DNA from: Agromyces agglutinans
GTDB taxonomy: Bacteria > Actinomycetota > Actinomycetes > Actinomycetales > Microbacteriaceae
Assembly (NCBI RefSeq): GCF_009647605.1
Contig: NZ_WJIF01000012.1
Span: forward strand, 22,129-86,128
Direction: 5' to 3'
DNA: 64,000 bases
Positions within the stretch are counted from its first letter, which is position 1; each line of letters opens with the position of its first letter. Both the position numbers and the translations under genes were made by a program. This document shows, piece by piece, positions 55,627 through 64,000 of this stretch. The notes beneath the pieces were generated by a model. That model saw only the letters and a program-made list of their open reading frames with translations. It made no database searches and had not been told where the DNA came from.

Positions 55627-58533
55627 TCAGGCCTTCTTCTTGCGGCGGATTGCTGCGATCACCAGGAACGCGGCACCGGCGAGCACGATGATGCCCGCGA
55701 CGATCGCGATGGTGCCGCCGGCGAAGCCGGTGCTCGCGAGGCCGGCTCCCTGGCCCGCCGCCGCCGGGGTGCTGCCGTCGTCGCCCTCGCCGCCGCCCGG
55801 ACCGGTGAGGCAGTTCGGGGTCGCCGGCGGGTAGGCCAGCGTCAGGGGCAGGTCGGGGTTGACCGCGAGCACGGCGCTCGAGACGTTGCGGGTCCAGGCG
55901 AAGTTGTCGTCGGTCTCGACCCACGTGCCGTCGGCCGTCTGCTCCCAGCCGGGCCAGCCGGTGGGGTTGCCCTCACCGTCGACCGAGGCACCCGGCCAGA
56001 GGGCCTGACCCGACAGCGTGCCGTCTTCGTCGAGCTCGCCGAGTTCGATGACGTGGCTGTTCGTGCCATCGCTGAGCGTGAGCGTCACGAGCCGGCTCGT
56101 GGCCTGGCCGTCGGGATCGGTCAGCACGACGTCGTAGAAGATCCACGGCACGTCGGCCTCGCACACGCCCGTCGCGAGCGAGCCGGTGAGGCTCGGTGCG
56201 ATGCAGGGGGTCGCGGTGAACGTGAAGTCGAACGCCTTCGTCGTCGTGCCGTCGGCGAACGTGTAGCCCGCCTCCGTGGTGGCGATCGCGGTCGCGGCGC
56301 CGGTCTTCGCGTCGCCGTCGATGGTCCACGTCACGTGCGCGGTCGGCTCGGGCAGCACGATCGCGTCGAGGTCGACGCCGCAGAGGTCGGTCGGCTTCGG
56401 CTCCGCCGGGATCGCGATGCAGGGGGTATTGAGGTAGTCGAACGTCCACTCGGTCTGCTGACCCTTGTCGAACGCGTAGCCCTGCTCGGCGACCGCCGTC
56501 ACGACGACTCGGCCCTCGGCCTGCGAGCCCTTCTTCTCGAAGGTGTAGTGCGCGTCCTCGTCGACCTCGGGGATCTCCAGCACGCCGTTGTCGGGACCGC
56601 AGGTGTCGGAACCGGTCGGCGCTTCACCGAACGTGATCACCTTGGGCGGGCACGGCTGGTCATCGACCGTGAAGGGCTCGAACGTGTGCGACGTGGCACC
56701 GCCCGGGAAGACGAAGCCGTCCTTCGCGAACGCCGTCACCGTGATCGAACCCGGCGCGTCCACACGCTGCCAACGCACCGACGTCGTCTCCACCAGCGGA
56801 GCGAGCACCTCGTTGTCGGGGCCGCACGTGTCGGAGAACGCCGGCTTCACCGGCACCGCGACCTGCTTCGGCGGACACGGCTCGTCGTCGATCGCGAAGG
56901 GCGGGAATGCGTGCGACGTGGCACCGCCCGGGAAGACGAAGCCGTCCTTCGCGACCGCCGTCACCGTGATCGAACCCGGCGCGTCCACACGCTCCCAACG
57001 CACCGACGTCGTCTCCACCAGCGGAGCGAGCACCTCGTTGTCGGGGCCGCACGTGTCGGAGAACGCCGGCTTCACCGGCACCTCGACCTGCTTCGGCGGA
57101 CACGGCTCGTCGTCGATCGCGAAGGGCGGGAATGCGTATGACGTGGCACCGCCCGGGAAGACGAACCCATCCTTTGCGAACGCCGTCACCGTGATCGAGT
57201 CCGGCGCGTCCACGCGCTGCCAGCGCACTGAAGCGGTGTCCACCAACGGAGCGAGCACGTCGTTGTCGGGGCCGCACGTGTCGGAGAACGCCGGCTTCAC
57301 CGGCACCGCGACCTCCTTCGGCGGACACGGCTCGTCGTCGACCGCGAAGGGCGGGAACGCGTATGACGTGGCACCGCCCGGGAAGACGAAGCCGTCCTTT
57401 GCGAACGCCGTCACCGTGATCGAGTCCGGCGCGTCCACGCGCTCCCAGCGCACTGAATCGGTGTCCACCAACGGAGCGAGCACCTCGTTGTCGGGGCCGC
57501 ACGTGTCGGAGAACGCGGGCTTCGCCGGCACCGGCACGACGTCGTCACCGCACTCGATCTGGCCCTGCCAGTGGTAGTTCGTGCCGGCGACCTGCACCCA
57601 TTCGACCGTCCACGCGTGGGGGTCGGGCCAGTCGGCGTGGTCGGCGAAGGTGAAGACCTTCGTGCCCGAGTAGGTCGAGCCGTCGGCATTGCGGAAGTTC
57701 AATGTGACGGGCGTGCCGTCGGCGGTGATGCGAACGTTGACGTCGACCGCCTGGCCTGCCGGCAGGTTCCCCGGGTAGTCCACGGTCAGCGCTTCACAGG
57801 TCGGCGCAGCGTACTCCCAGTCGTGCCCGGACTCGTCGACGTACCGCACCGAGTAGTGCGAGATGTCCTTGCCGCTCGTGTGGGAGATGGTGACGCTCTT
57901 GACCGGGGGGTTGTAGGTCGTCGTTTCGGGACCATTTCCCTGGTTCGCGGAGCCGGCCTTCACGCAGACCTCGGCGATGAGCTTGCCGTCGGGTGCGGTG
58001 ACCACGATGCTCTTATGGTCTCCAGTCACGTCGACCTTCAGATCGAGTTTCTTGCAGACATTGTCTCCGCCGCCATTGCCGCCGCCGCAAAGATCCTTGG
58101 GCACGGTGAACTTGCCCGTGTTCTCCTGGGTCTGCCCGTTCGTCCACTTGGCACCGAGCTTGAGCTTGTACTCGGTGCCCACCTTCGCGCCGGGCTGCTC
58201 ACCGGTCGCGCTGGACGTGCCCGCGATCTTCGTTCCCTTGGCGATCACACCCTCGTTCGAGGACGAGGTGATCTCCTCCTCGATGCCCTCGGAGTTCGTC
58301 ACCGTCCACGTGATGGTCGCGGTCTTGCCGTCTGCGGCGCACACCGCCGACGCGGTGATGGTGTTGTGGTGCGCCGAGGCCGGCGCGGCCGCGCCGACGA
58401 CCGAGAGGCCGGCGCCGAGGAGGACCGCGACGAGGGTCGCGGCGATGCGTCGAAGGGAATGCCGTTCGCGAAGCGGCGTGCGCTCCGGTCGGGCACCGGC
58501 GCGGCGTGCGAGCCGCGCGCTGAGGTTGCTCAT
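55627..58533 (-). CDS. Repeat-rich sortase-anchored surface protein (LAxTG)
   Basis: 968 residues. The signal peptide has an unusually long basic start (residues 1-45) and ends near APASA. The middle contains four near-identical 75-residue modules plus at least one diverged module, each with SDTCGPDN ... VLAPLV ... KDGFVFPGG ... PCPPK. The C-terminus is LASTG (about 932), a helix and RRKKKA, a sortase substrate of the LAxTG type used by class E sortases. It is probably an adhesin or stalk displayed on the wall; each module has two cysteines. Ribosome site AGGAGAAG. Confidence 0.9.
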   Translation of the reverse strand: MSNLSARLARRAGARPERTPLRERHSLRRIAATLVAVLLGAGLSVVGAAAPASAHHNTITASAVCAADGKTATITWTVTNSEGIEEEITSSSNEGVIAKGTKIAGTSSATGEQPGAKVGTEYKLKLGAKWTNGQTQENTGKFTVPKDLCGGGNGGGDNVCKKLDLKVDVTGDHKSIVVTAPDGKLIAEVCVKAGSANQGNGPETTTYNPPVKSVTISHTSGKDISHYSVRYVDESGHDWEYAAPTCEALTVDYPGNLPAGQAVDVNVRITADGTPVTLNFRNADGSTYSGTKVFTFADHADWPDPHAWTVEWVQVAGTNYHWQGQIECGDDVVPVPAKPAFSDTCGPDNEVLAPLVDTDSVRWERVDAPDSITVTAFAKDGFVFPGGATSYAFPPFAVDDEPCPPKEVAVPVKPAFSDTCGPDNDVLAPLVDTASVRWQRVDAPDSITVTAFAKDGFVFPGGATSYAFPPFAIDDEPCPPKQVEVPVKPAFSDTCGPDNEVLAPLVETTSVRWERVDAPGSITVTAVAKDGFVFPGGATSHAFPPFAIDDEPCPPKQVAVPVKPAFSDTCGPDNEVLAPLVETTSVRWQRVDAPGSITVTAFAKDGFVFPGGATSHTFEPFTVDDQPCPPKVITFGEAPTGSDTCGPDNGVLEIPEVDEDAHYTFEKKGSQAEGRVVVTAVAEQGYAFDKGQQTEWTFDYLNTPCIAIPAEPKPTDLCGVDLDAIVLPEPTAHVTWTIDGDAKTGAATAIATTEAGYTFADGTTTKAFDFTFTATPCIAPSLTGSLATGVCEADVPWIFYDVVLTDPDGQATSRLVTLTLSDGTNSHVIELGELDEDGTLSGQALWPGASVDGEGNPTGWPGWEQTADGTWVETDDNFAWTRNVSSAVLAVNPDLPLTLAYPPATPNCLTGPGGGEGDDGSTPAAAGQGAGLASTGFAGGTIAIVAGIIVLAGAAFLVIAAIRRKKKA
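56611..57525. repeat. 225-bp tandem coding repeat in the surface-protein gene
   Basis: The SDTCGPDN boundary recurs at 225-bp steps (near 56611, 56836, 57061, 57286 and 57511). The four copies between 56640 and 57520 are nearly identical at the DNA level, which points to recent duplication or ongoing exchange. Confidence 0.9.
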
Positions 58534-58746
58534 GCGGTGTCTTCTCCTGGGGCCGGCGGCGCATCGAACCTCGATGGGAGGACACGGGCCCGGGCGCGCA
58601 GTCGCGCGCTCGGCTGCCGGCGCTCGCTGTGCGCGCGGCGGAACGGGTCTTCGGGTGGGGCTTGATCGGGGGTTCGGGCGCCATTGGGGATGGCAGTTGA
58701 ACTCAGTATGGCGAAGATCGACGCTCCGGCGAGGGCTTCTTCGTGG

Positions 58747-58788
58747 GATTGTGGGAAAAGTCCCCCTTTTTGGGGACCGTCCACAATC
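58747..58788 (-). terminator. Terminator of the kinase gene with nested stems
   Basis: Inner stem GTCCCC/GGGGAC (58760-58765 with 58772-58777) is followed by TTTT on the minus strand; outer stem GATTGTGG/CCACAATC (58747-58754 with 58781-58788). It lies 17 bp past the kinase stop. Confidence 0.7.
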
Positions 58789-58804
58789 GTGCGCAGGCTC
58801 GCGA

Positions 58805-59401
58805 TCAGCGGCGCCTGCCGAATCGCGGATGCTCCGGATCCGCGAGGTCGACCACGACATCGGCGACGGCGCGCGGATCCCGCGCCGCGTAGGCGATCGC
58901 GTCGGCGGGGTCGAGCGGGTCCCCGTCGATCGCGACCGTGGAGTCCCACAGCTCGGCGAGCCGGTCGCGCAGCACGAACCGGCCGTCGACGACGAGGATC
59001 GCGTCCTCCGGCCCCGTGCGCCACTTCGGCTCGACCCAGGCGTCGCGTGCCGGGTCGAACACGCGCGTGACGAACGCGGCGGAACCGCCCAGGCGGAACG
59101 GCTCGACCAGCACGCGTCGGAGTGCCGACTCGTCGAATCCGTACCGGTAGTACCGGTCGGCGGTGTCGGCGCCGAACGCCGCCTGCGCCTCGCGCGACCG
59201 GTGGAAGTCCTCCATGCGCGCGCGGAACACCGCGTGCTCGCGCTCGGCGAGCACGTCGCGCAGGTCGTCGGCGAACGCCGACTTGCCGCTGCGAAGCGGG
59301 CCGTCGATCGCCACGATCATGCGGCCCCGACCGGCACGCGCGAGCACCTCGTCCGCGATCCCGCGGAGGAAGGTCACCCGCGGCGTCGTCACCAGTCGCA
59401 T
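58805..59401 (-). CDS. P-loop nucleoside kinase (uridine-kinase-like)
   Basis: 198 residues. Walker A GPLRSGKSAF lies at about 33-42; a MEDFHRSREAQAAFG segment and YYRYGFDESAL follow the pattern of uridine kinases. VVDGRFVLRD is the later lid region. The substrate is uncertain. TACGCT lies 6 nt before the ATG; it is divergent from mutY with 48 bp between starts. Confidence 0.83.
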   Translation of the reverse strand: MRLVTTPRVTFLRGIADEVLARAGRGRMIVAIDGPLRSGKSAFADDLRDVLAEREHAVFRARMEDFHRSREAQAAFGADTADRYYRYGFDESALRRVLVEPFRLGGSAAFVTRVFDPARDAWVEPKWRTGPEDAILVVDGRFVLRDRLAELWDSTVAIDGDPLDPADAIAYAARDPRAVADVVVDLADPEHPRFGRRR

Positions 59402-59407
59402 GCTCCG

Positions 59408-59413
59408 AGCGTA
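59408..59413 (-). promoter_or_regulatory. -10 box (TACGCT) for the kinase gene
   Basis: TACGCT lies 6 nt before the ATG at 59401. Confidence 0.5.
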
Positions 59414-59437
59414 GCGGCGAGGCATCCTTCGCGCGCC

Positions 59438-59443
59438 TACGCT
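59438..59443 (+). promoter_or_regulatory. -10 box (TACGCT) for mutY
   Basis: TACGCT lies 6 nt before the ATG at 59450. Confidence 0.5.
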
Positions 59444-59449
59444 GGAGGG

Positions 59450-60337
59450 ATGCCCCGCCCGCGCGACGACGACTTCGCCACCCGGGTGGTGGCGTGGTTC
59501 GCCGGCGCGGCGCGGCCCCTGCCGTGGCGCGCGGCCGATCTCTCGCCGTGGGCGGTGCTCGTGAGCGAGTTCATGCTGCAGCAGACGCAGGCGGCGCGCG
59601 TGGTGCCCTTCTGGGAGCGGTGGATGGCACGGTGGCCGACTCCCGCCGCCCTCGCGAGCGAGCCGGCGGCCGAGGCGCTGCGCGCCTGGGACCGCCTCGG
59701 CTACCCGCGCCGCGCCCTGTGGCTGCACGCGGCGGCGACCGAGCTCGTCGAGCGCCACGGCGGCGAGGTGCCGCGCGGGCTCGACGCGCTGCTCGCGCTG
59801 AAGGGCGTCGGCCCGTACACCGCGAGGGCCGTCGCGGCGTTCGCGTTCGGCGACCGGCATCCGGTGGTCGACACGAACACGCGGCGCGTCATCGCCCGTG
59901 CGATCGACGGCGTCGCGGTGGCCGCGCCGCCGTCCGCGGCGCGCGACCTGCCGGCGATGGAGCGGCTGCTGCCCGCCGACCGCGAGGCGGCGCACGCGTT
60001 CAACGCGGGTGCCATGGAACTCGGTGCGACGGTCTGCACAGCGCGGACGCCACGCTGCGACGAGTGCCCCGTCGCCGCGCTGTGCGCGTGGCGGGCGGCG
60101 GGCTACCCACCGCACGAGGGCCCGAGGCGCCGAACGCAGGCGCGGTTCGAGGGCTCGGATCGCCAGTTGCGCGGGCGCGTCATGCGCGAGCTGCGAGCCG
60201 CTCACACGCCCGTGCCGCGCGGCGAGCTCGCCGCGCTCGAGCCCGACGAGACGCGACTCGACCGCGTGCTCGCGTCGCTCGTGGCCGACGGCCTCGCGGT
60301 TGGCGCCGTCGACGGATACGCGCTTCCGCACAACTGA
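59450..60337 (+). CDS. mutY: A/G-specific adenine glycosylase
   Basis: 295 residues. SEFMLQQTQAARVV (catalytic Glu region), the helix-hairpin-helix LKGVGPYTARAV, catalytic Asp in VDTNTRRV, and the iron-sulfur cysteines C-x6-C-x2-C-x5-C (VCTARTPRCDECPVAALC). It removes adenine opposite 8-oxoguanine. The C-terminal MutT-like domain of larger MutY proteins is short, as in many actinobacteria. Confidence 0.94.
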   Translation: MPRPRDDDFATRVVAWFAGAARPLPWRAADLSPWAVLVSEFMLQQTQAARVVPFWERWMARWPTPAALASEPAAEALRAWDRLGYPRRALWLHAAATELVERHGGEVPRGLDALLALKGVGPYTARAVAAFAFGDRHPVVDTNTRRVIARAIDGVAVAAPPSAARDLPAMERLLPADREAAHAFNAGAMELGATVCTARTPRCDECPVAALCAWRAAGYPPHEGPRRRTQARFEGSDRQLRGRVMRELRAAHTPVPRGELAALEPDETRLDRVLASLVADGLAVGAVDGYALPHN

Positions 60338-60366
60338 CCCGGCCTGGCTGGGACGGATGTGCGATC

Positions 60367-61281
60367 ATGCAGAGCGTGATCACGGCACCGCGGCCGACGC
60401 CGAGCCCCGACGACCTGCTCGTCCTCCTCGCGGTCGCGCGCGCCGGCCGGTACACCGCCGCTGCATCGGAGCTCGGACTGAATCACACGACGGTCGCCCG
60501 GCGCATCGAGTCGCTCGAGGCCGCGCTCGGCGGCCGCGTGCTCGCGCGCGGCGCGTCGGGCTGGGTGCTCACCGCGTTGGGCGAGCACGCACTCGCGGCG
60601 GCCGAGGGCATCGAGCGCGCCATGCGAACGCTCGACCCGTCGTCCGCGACCCTCTCGGGCACGGTTCGGCTCTCGGCCACCGACGGCTTCAGCGGGTTCA
60701 TCGCCGCGCCGGCGCTGGTCGCCGTGCGGCGGGCGCATCCCGATGTCACGCTCGAGATCGTCGCAGCGACCCGACGGGCCGCGCAGCAGCGCGTGGGCGT
60801 CGACCTCGAGGTGGTCGTCGGCCGGCCGCACGTGCACCGCGCCGAGGCGACGCACCTCGCCGACTACGTGCTCGGCACCTATGCGAGCCGCGACTACCTC
60901 GAACGCCACGGCGCCCCGGCGTCACCGGCCGAGCTCGCGGAGCATCCGCTCGTGTACTTCATCGAGTCGATGCTGCAGGTCGACGCGCTCGACGACGCCC
61001 GCGGCGCCATCCCCGACATGCTCGACTCGGTCTCCAGCACGAACGTGTACGTGCACGTCGACGCCACGCGCGCGGGCGCCGGCATCGGCCTGCTGCCCGC
61101 GTTCCTGGCCGACCGGCACGATGACCTCGTCCGGCTGTTCCCCTCGCAGGTCGAGGCTCGTCTCCCCTACTGGCTCGTGAGCCGGCCCGAGGCGCTCCGC
61201 CAGCCCGTCGTGCTCGCCTTCATCGCCGCGATGCGCCAGCGCATCGACGACGTGCGACCGGCGCTGCTCGGCCGCCGCTGA
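60367..61281 (+). CDS. LysR-family transcriptional regulator
   Basis: 304 residues. HTH at about 14-60 (AVARAGRYTAAASELGLNHTTVARRIESLEAALGG reads as an LTTR), then a substrate-binding domain with GTVRLSATDGFSGF and a C-terminal VDATRAGAGIGLLPAFL. The ligand and targets are unknown: no divergent target gene is present, as it lies in the same direction as mutY. It ends at a two-way terminator before rbfA. Confidence 0.9.
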   Translation: MQSVITAPRPTPSPDDLLVLLAVARAGRYTAAASELGLNHTTVARRIESLEAALGGRVLARGASGWVLTALGEHALAAAEGIERAMRTLDPSSATLSGTVRLSATDGFSGFIAAPALVAVRRAHPDVTLEIVAATRRAAQQRVGVDLEVVVGRPHVHRAEATHLADYVLGTYASRDYLERHGAPASPAELAEHPLVYFIESMLQVDALDDARGAIPDMLDSVSSTNVYVHVDATRAGAGIGLLPAFLADRHDDLVRLFPSQVEARLPYWLVSRPEALRQPVVLAFIAAMRQRIDDVRPALLGRR

Positions 61282-61307
61282 GCCGGGATGCACCGACGCG
61301 AACGCGA

Positions 61308-61339
61308 ACGAGGGATGCCCCGGGCGGGGCATCCCTCGT
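61308..61339. terminator. Bidirectional terminator between the LysR gene and rbfA
   Basis: A perfect 14-bp stem (61308-61321 with 61326-61339) with a GGGC loop in the convergent gap. Confidence 0.8.
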
Positions 61340-61370
61340 CAATCGTCGCGACGATCGCGACGGAGGTCGG

Positions 61371-61880
61371 TCAGCGCGAGCCGCCGGCCTCCGCGTCGTC
61401 GGCGAGGTCGGATGCCTCGTCGTCGATCTCGTCCCACTCGTCGTCTTCGCCCTCGTCGAGCTCACGCGGCTTGACGTACGGGTCGGCGTCCCCGGCGTAC
61501 TCGGCCGTGGTCGCGAGGGTCGCGGTCTCGGCGTCACGCGTGCGCGCCTCGCGCAGCAGCGACTCGATGTGCTCGGCGTTCTCGGGGATCGCATCGAGGA
61601 TGAACTCGAGCGTCGGCGTGAGCCGGGCCGTGATGTTGCGCCCGACCTCGCTGCGCAGCATCCCGGTCGCCGCCTTCAGGGCGGCCGCCGAATCATTGCG
61701 CTCCTCCTCGGTGCCGTACACCGTGTAGAAGATCGACGCGTGCTGCAGGTCGCCGGTCACGCGCACGTCGGTGATCGTCACGAACCCGAGTCGCGGGTCG
61801 CGAAGGCCCTTGTCGAGCCGGCGGGCGACGATCTCCTTGATGCGATCGGCCAGCTTCCTGGCCCGTTGCGGATCAGCCAC
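61371..61880 (-). CDS. rbfA: Ribosome-binding factor A
   Basis: 169 residues from GTG 61878-61880 (AGGAG upstream). The KH-like RbfA domain covers about 1-115 (RARKLADRIKEIVARRL, then DPRLGFVTITDVRVTGDL). The last 50 residues are strongly acidic (DEGEDDEWDEIDDEA), an extension common in actinobacterial RbfA. It helps mature the 16S rRNA 5' end and supports cold growth. Follows infB directly. Confidence 0.96.
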   Translation of the reverse strand: MADPQRARKLADRIKEIVARRLDKGLRDPRLGFVTITDVRVTGDLQHASIFYTVYGTEEERNDSAAALKAATGMLRSEVGRNITARLTPTLEFILDAIPENAEHIESLLREARTRDAETATLATTAEYAGDADPYVKPRELDEGEDDEWDEIDDEASDLADDAEAGGSR

Positions 61881-61952
61881 TGGGTCTCCTTTCGGGGAGC
61901 GGTTGCCTCGAGACCGGGCCGGGACGGCAAGCGCCGCCCCGGCCCGCACGAC

Positions 61953-64000
61953 CTACGCGCGAGGCTTCTCGCGCATCTCGATCGTCTCGATCTCGTCACC
62001 GACCTGGATGTCGTTGTACTTGCCGAGGCCGATGCCCGCCTCGAAGTCCGTGCGGACCTCGGTGACGTCGTCCTTGAACCGGCGCAGCGACTCGATGGCC
62101 AGGTTGTCGCCGACCACGACGCCGTCGCGGATGACGCGGGCCTTGGCGTTGCGCGTGATCGTTCCCGACCGCACGATGACACCGGCGATGTTGCCGAACT
62201 TCGAGGAGCGGAACACCTCGCGGATCTCGGCCACACCCGACTGCACCTCTTCGAACTCGGGCTTGAGCATGCCCTTGAGCGAGTTCTCGATGTCGTCGAT
62301 CGCGTTGTAGATGACGTTGTAGAAGCGCACGTCGACGCCCTCACGGGCGGCGCGCTCGCGGGCCTTGACGTCGGGGCGGACGTTGAACCCGATGACGATC
62401 GCGTTGTCGATCGTCGCCAGGTCGATGTCGCTCTCGGTCACAGCACCCACACCGCGGTGGAGGATGCGCAACTGCACCGAGTCGTCGACCTCGATCTTCA
62501 TGAGCGACTCCTCGAGCGCCTCCACGGCACCCGACACGTCGCCCTTGATGATGAGGTTGAGCGCCTCGACCTTGCCCTCTTCCAGCGCACGCGTGAAGTC
62601 CTCGAGCGAGATCCGCTTGCGGGCCTTGGCCAGCTGCGCGTTGCGCTGCGCGGCCTCGCGCTTCTCGGCGATCTGGCGGGCGGTGCGGTCGTCCTCGGTC
62701 ACGAGGAACGTGTCGCCGGCGCGCGGGACCGTCGAGAGCCCCTGCACCTGCACCGGACGCGACGGCGTCGCCTCGAGCACGGCGTCGCCGTTCTCGTCGG
62801 CCATCGCACGCACGCGGCCGTAGGCGGTGCCCGCGACGATCGCGTCGCCGACGCGCAGCGTGCCCGACTGGATGAGCACGGTCGCCACGGCGCCGCGGCC
62901 CTTGTCGAGCTTCGCCTCGATCGCGACGCCGCGCGCGTCCTTGTTCGGGTTCGCGCGGAGGTCGAGACCGGCGTCGGCGGTCAGCAGGACCGCGTCGAGC
63001 AGCTCCTGGATGCCGATGCCCTCACGAGCCGAGACGTCGACGAACATGACGTCGCCGCCGTACTCCTCGGCCACGAGTCCGAACTCGGTGAGCTGCTGGC
63101 GCACCTTGGCCGGGTTGGCGTCGGGCTTGTCGATCTTGTTCACCGCGACCACGATCGGCACGTTCGCCGACTGGGCGTGGTTCAGCGCCTCGATCGTCTG
63201 CGGCATGATGCCGTCGTCGGCCGCGACCACGAGGATCGCGATGTCGGTCACCTGCGCACCGCGGGCACGCATGGCGGTGAACGCCTCGTGACCCGGGGTG
63301 TCGATGAAGGTGATCGCGCGGTCGATGCCCTCGTGCTCGGTGTGCACCTGGTACGCACCGATGTGCTGCGTGATGCCGCCGGCCTCGCCCGCGATGACGT
63401 TGGCGTTGCGGATGGCGTCGAGCAGTCGGGTCTTACCGTGATCGACGTGACCCATGACGGTGACGACCGGCGGACGGGCCGCCAGGTCTTCGTCGGTCTC
63501 GTCCTCGAGCTCCTGGTCGAGGTCGATGTCGAAGCCCTCGAGCAGCTCGCGGTCTTCGTCCTCGGGCGAGACGACCTGGATCTTGTAGCCGAGCTCGGCG
63601 CCGAGCACCTCGAAGGTGGCCTCGTCGAGCGACTCGGTCGCGGTCGCCATCTCACCGAGGTGGAAGAGCACCGTGACCAGCGAACCGGGGTTCGCGTCGA
63701 TCTTGTCGGCGAAGTCCGAGATGGATGCACCCCGGCGGAGCCGGATGACGGTGTTGCCGTCGCCGCGGGGAACGCTCACGCCGCCCAGCGACGGAGCCTC
63801 CCGCATCTCGAATTCCTGCCGCTTCGTGCGCTTCGACTTGCGGGCCTTCGACTTGCCGCCGCCACGACCGAACGCGCCGGCCGTGCCGCCGCCGGGGCCG
63901 CGACCACGGCCGCCGCCACCGCCCGCGGGACGGGGACCGGTGAAGCCGCCGGCGCCGCCGGGACGGAAGCCGCCGCCGGCACCTGCACCGGCGCCGCCCG
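61953..64000 (-). CDS. infB: Translation initiation factor IF-2, C-terminal part (cut at the window edge)
   Basis: At least 682 residues are visible; the gene continues beyond 64000. Visible: a Gly/Arg-rich N-terminal region, the IF2_N segment ([16 protein letters not shown] region), the G domain with [16 protein letters not shown] and NKIDKP, then the beta-barrel and C-terminal domains with [21 protein letters not shown] and [15 protein letters not shown]. It delivers initiator tRNA and drives subunit joining. Leads into rbfA on the same strand. Confidence 0.97.
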   Translation of the reverse strand, partial: GGAGAGAGGGFRPGGAGGFTGPRPAGGGGGRGRGPGGGTAGAFGRGGGKSKARKSKRTKRQEFEMREAPSLGGVSVPRGDGNTVIRLRRGASISDFADKIDANPGSLVTVLFHLGEMATATESLDEATFEVLGAELGYKIQVVSPEDEDRELLEGFDIDLDQELEDETDEDLAARPPVVTVMGHVDHGKTRLLDAIRNANVIAGEAGGITQHIGAYQVHTEHEGIDRAITFIDTPGHEAFTAMRARGAQVTDIAILVVAADDGIMPQTIEALNHAQSANVPIVVAVNKIDKPDANPAKVRQQLTEFGLVAEEYGGDVMFVDVSAREGIGIQELLDAVLLTADAGLDLRANPNKDARGVAIEAKLDKGRGAVATVLIQSGTLRVGDAIVAGTAYGRVRAMADENGDAVLEATPSRPVQVQGLSTVPRAGDTFLVTEDDRTARQIAEKREAAQRNAQLAKARKRISLEDFTRALEEGKVEALNLIIKGDVSGAVEALEESLMKIEVDDSVQLRILHRGVGAVTESDIDLATIDNAIVIGFNVRPDVKARERAAREGVDVRFYNVIYNAIDDIENSLKGMLKPEFEEVQSGVAEIREVFRSSKFGNIAGVIVRSGTITRNAKARVIRDGVVVGDNLAIESLRRFKDDVTEVRTDFEAGIGLGKYNDIQVGDEIETIEMREKPRA

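Noticed and set aside
56611..57525. Possible CRISPR or mobile repeat array
   Set aside because: The 225-bp units are an open reading frame encoding identical protein modules.

Overview
The window is high-GC chromosomal DNA of an actinobacterium, most likely Microbacteriaceae (Agromyces/Microbacterium-like). This is judged from protein style, the DUF222/HNH gene, GTG/TTG starts, and TAnnnT -10 boxes lying 6-7 nt before start codons. I see no rRNA, tRNA, CRISPR array, phage or insertion sequence, and no gene-free stretch over 300 bases. The right edge cuts infB. The left edge probably holds the last codons of a plus-strand gene.

Layout. 0-9.5 kb: housekeeping and orphan genes (F420-type oxidoreductase, EamA exporter with a divergent CGNR regulator, secreted HNH nuclease, uracil-DNA glycosylase, a large DUF2207 membrane protein, rpsO, DUF488, secreted peptidoglycan-binding protein). 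9.7-11.2 kb: a frameshifted DUF222/HNH gene. 11.2-19.4 kb: a protease-rich stretch with two CPBP-type membrane proteases, a protealysin-like M4 protease, its emfourin-type inhibitor, and a PrsW-type protease, plus lysoplasmalogenase and FKBP. 19.4-22.7 kb: FAD-linked oxidase and an Ada/AlkA repair fusion.

22.7-33.7 kb is an L-fucose catabolic locus. It has a GntR/FCD repressor, a ribose-type ABC importer, FucU mutarotase, and the oxidative non-phosphorylative pathway: dehydrogenase, lactonase, fuconate dehydratase, keto-deoxy-fuconate dehydrogenase and diketo-acid hydrolase. A near-palindrome (AGACATCsGATGTCT) recurs at three promoters here, and at two of them it lies inside the -35/-10 spacer.

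33.7-43 kb: aspA, a purine-type permease, PiT phosphate transporter, NUDIX, phosphofructokinase and a SNF2 helicase. 43.2-44.7 kb: a CsoR-family sensor with its own operator, and a phosphodiesterase. 44.7-50.6 kb: a deoC locus with a SorC-type regulator, a ROK kinase and two overlapping aldehyde dehydrogenase genes that look like a split ALDH16. 50.6-54.5 kb: an operon truB - two small membrane proteins - ribF - MFS transporter. 54.5-61.3 kb: ketopantoate-reductase-like protein, a repeat-rich LAxTG surface protein, a kinase, mutY and a LysR regulator. 61.4-64 kb: rbfA and infB.

infB, rbfA, truB, ribF and rpsO are all on the minus strand in the classical order, but here other genes separate them. 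Many convergent gene pairs are closed by perfect GC-rich hairpins.
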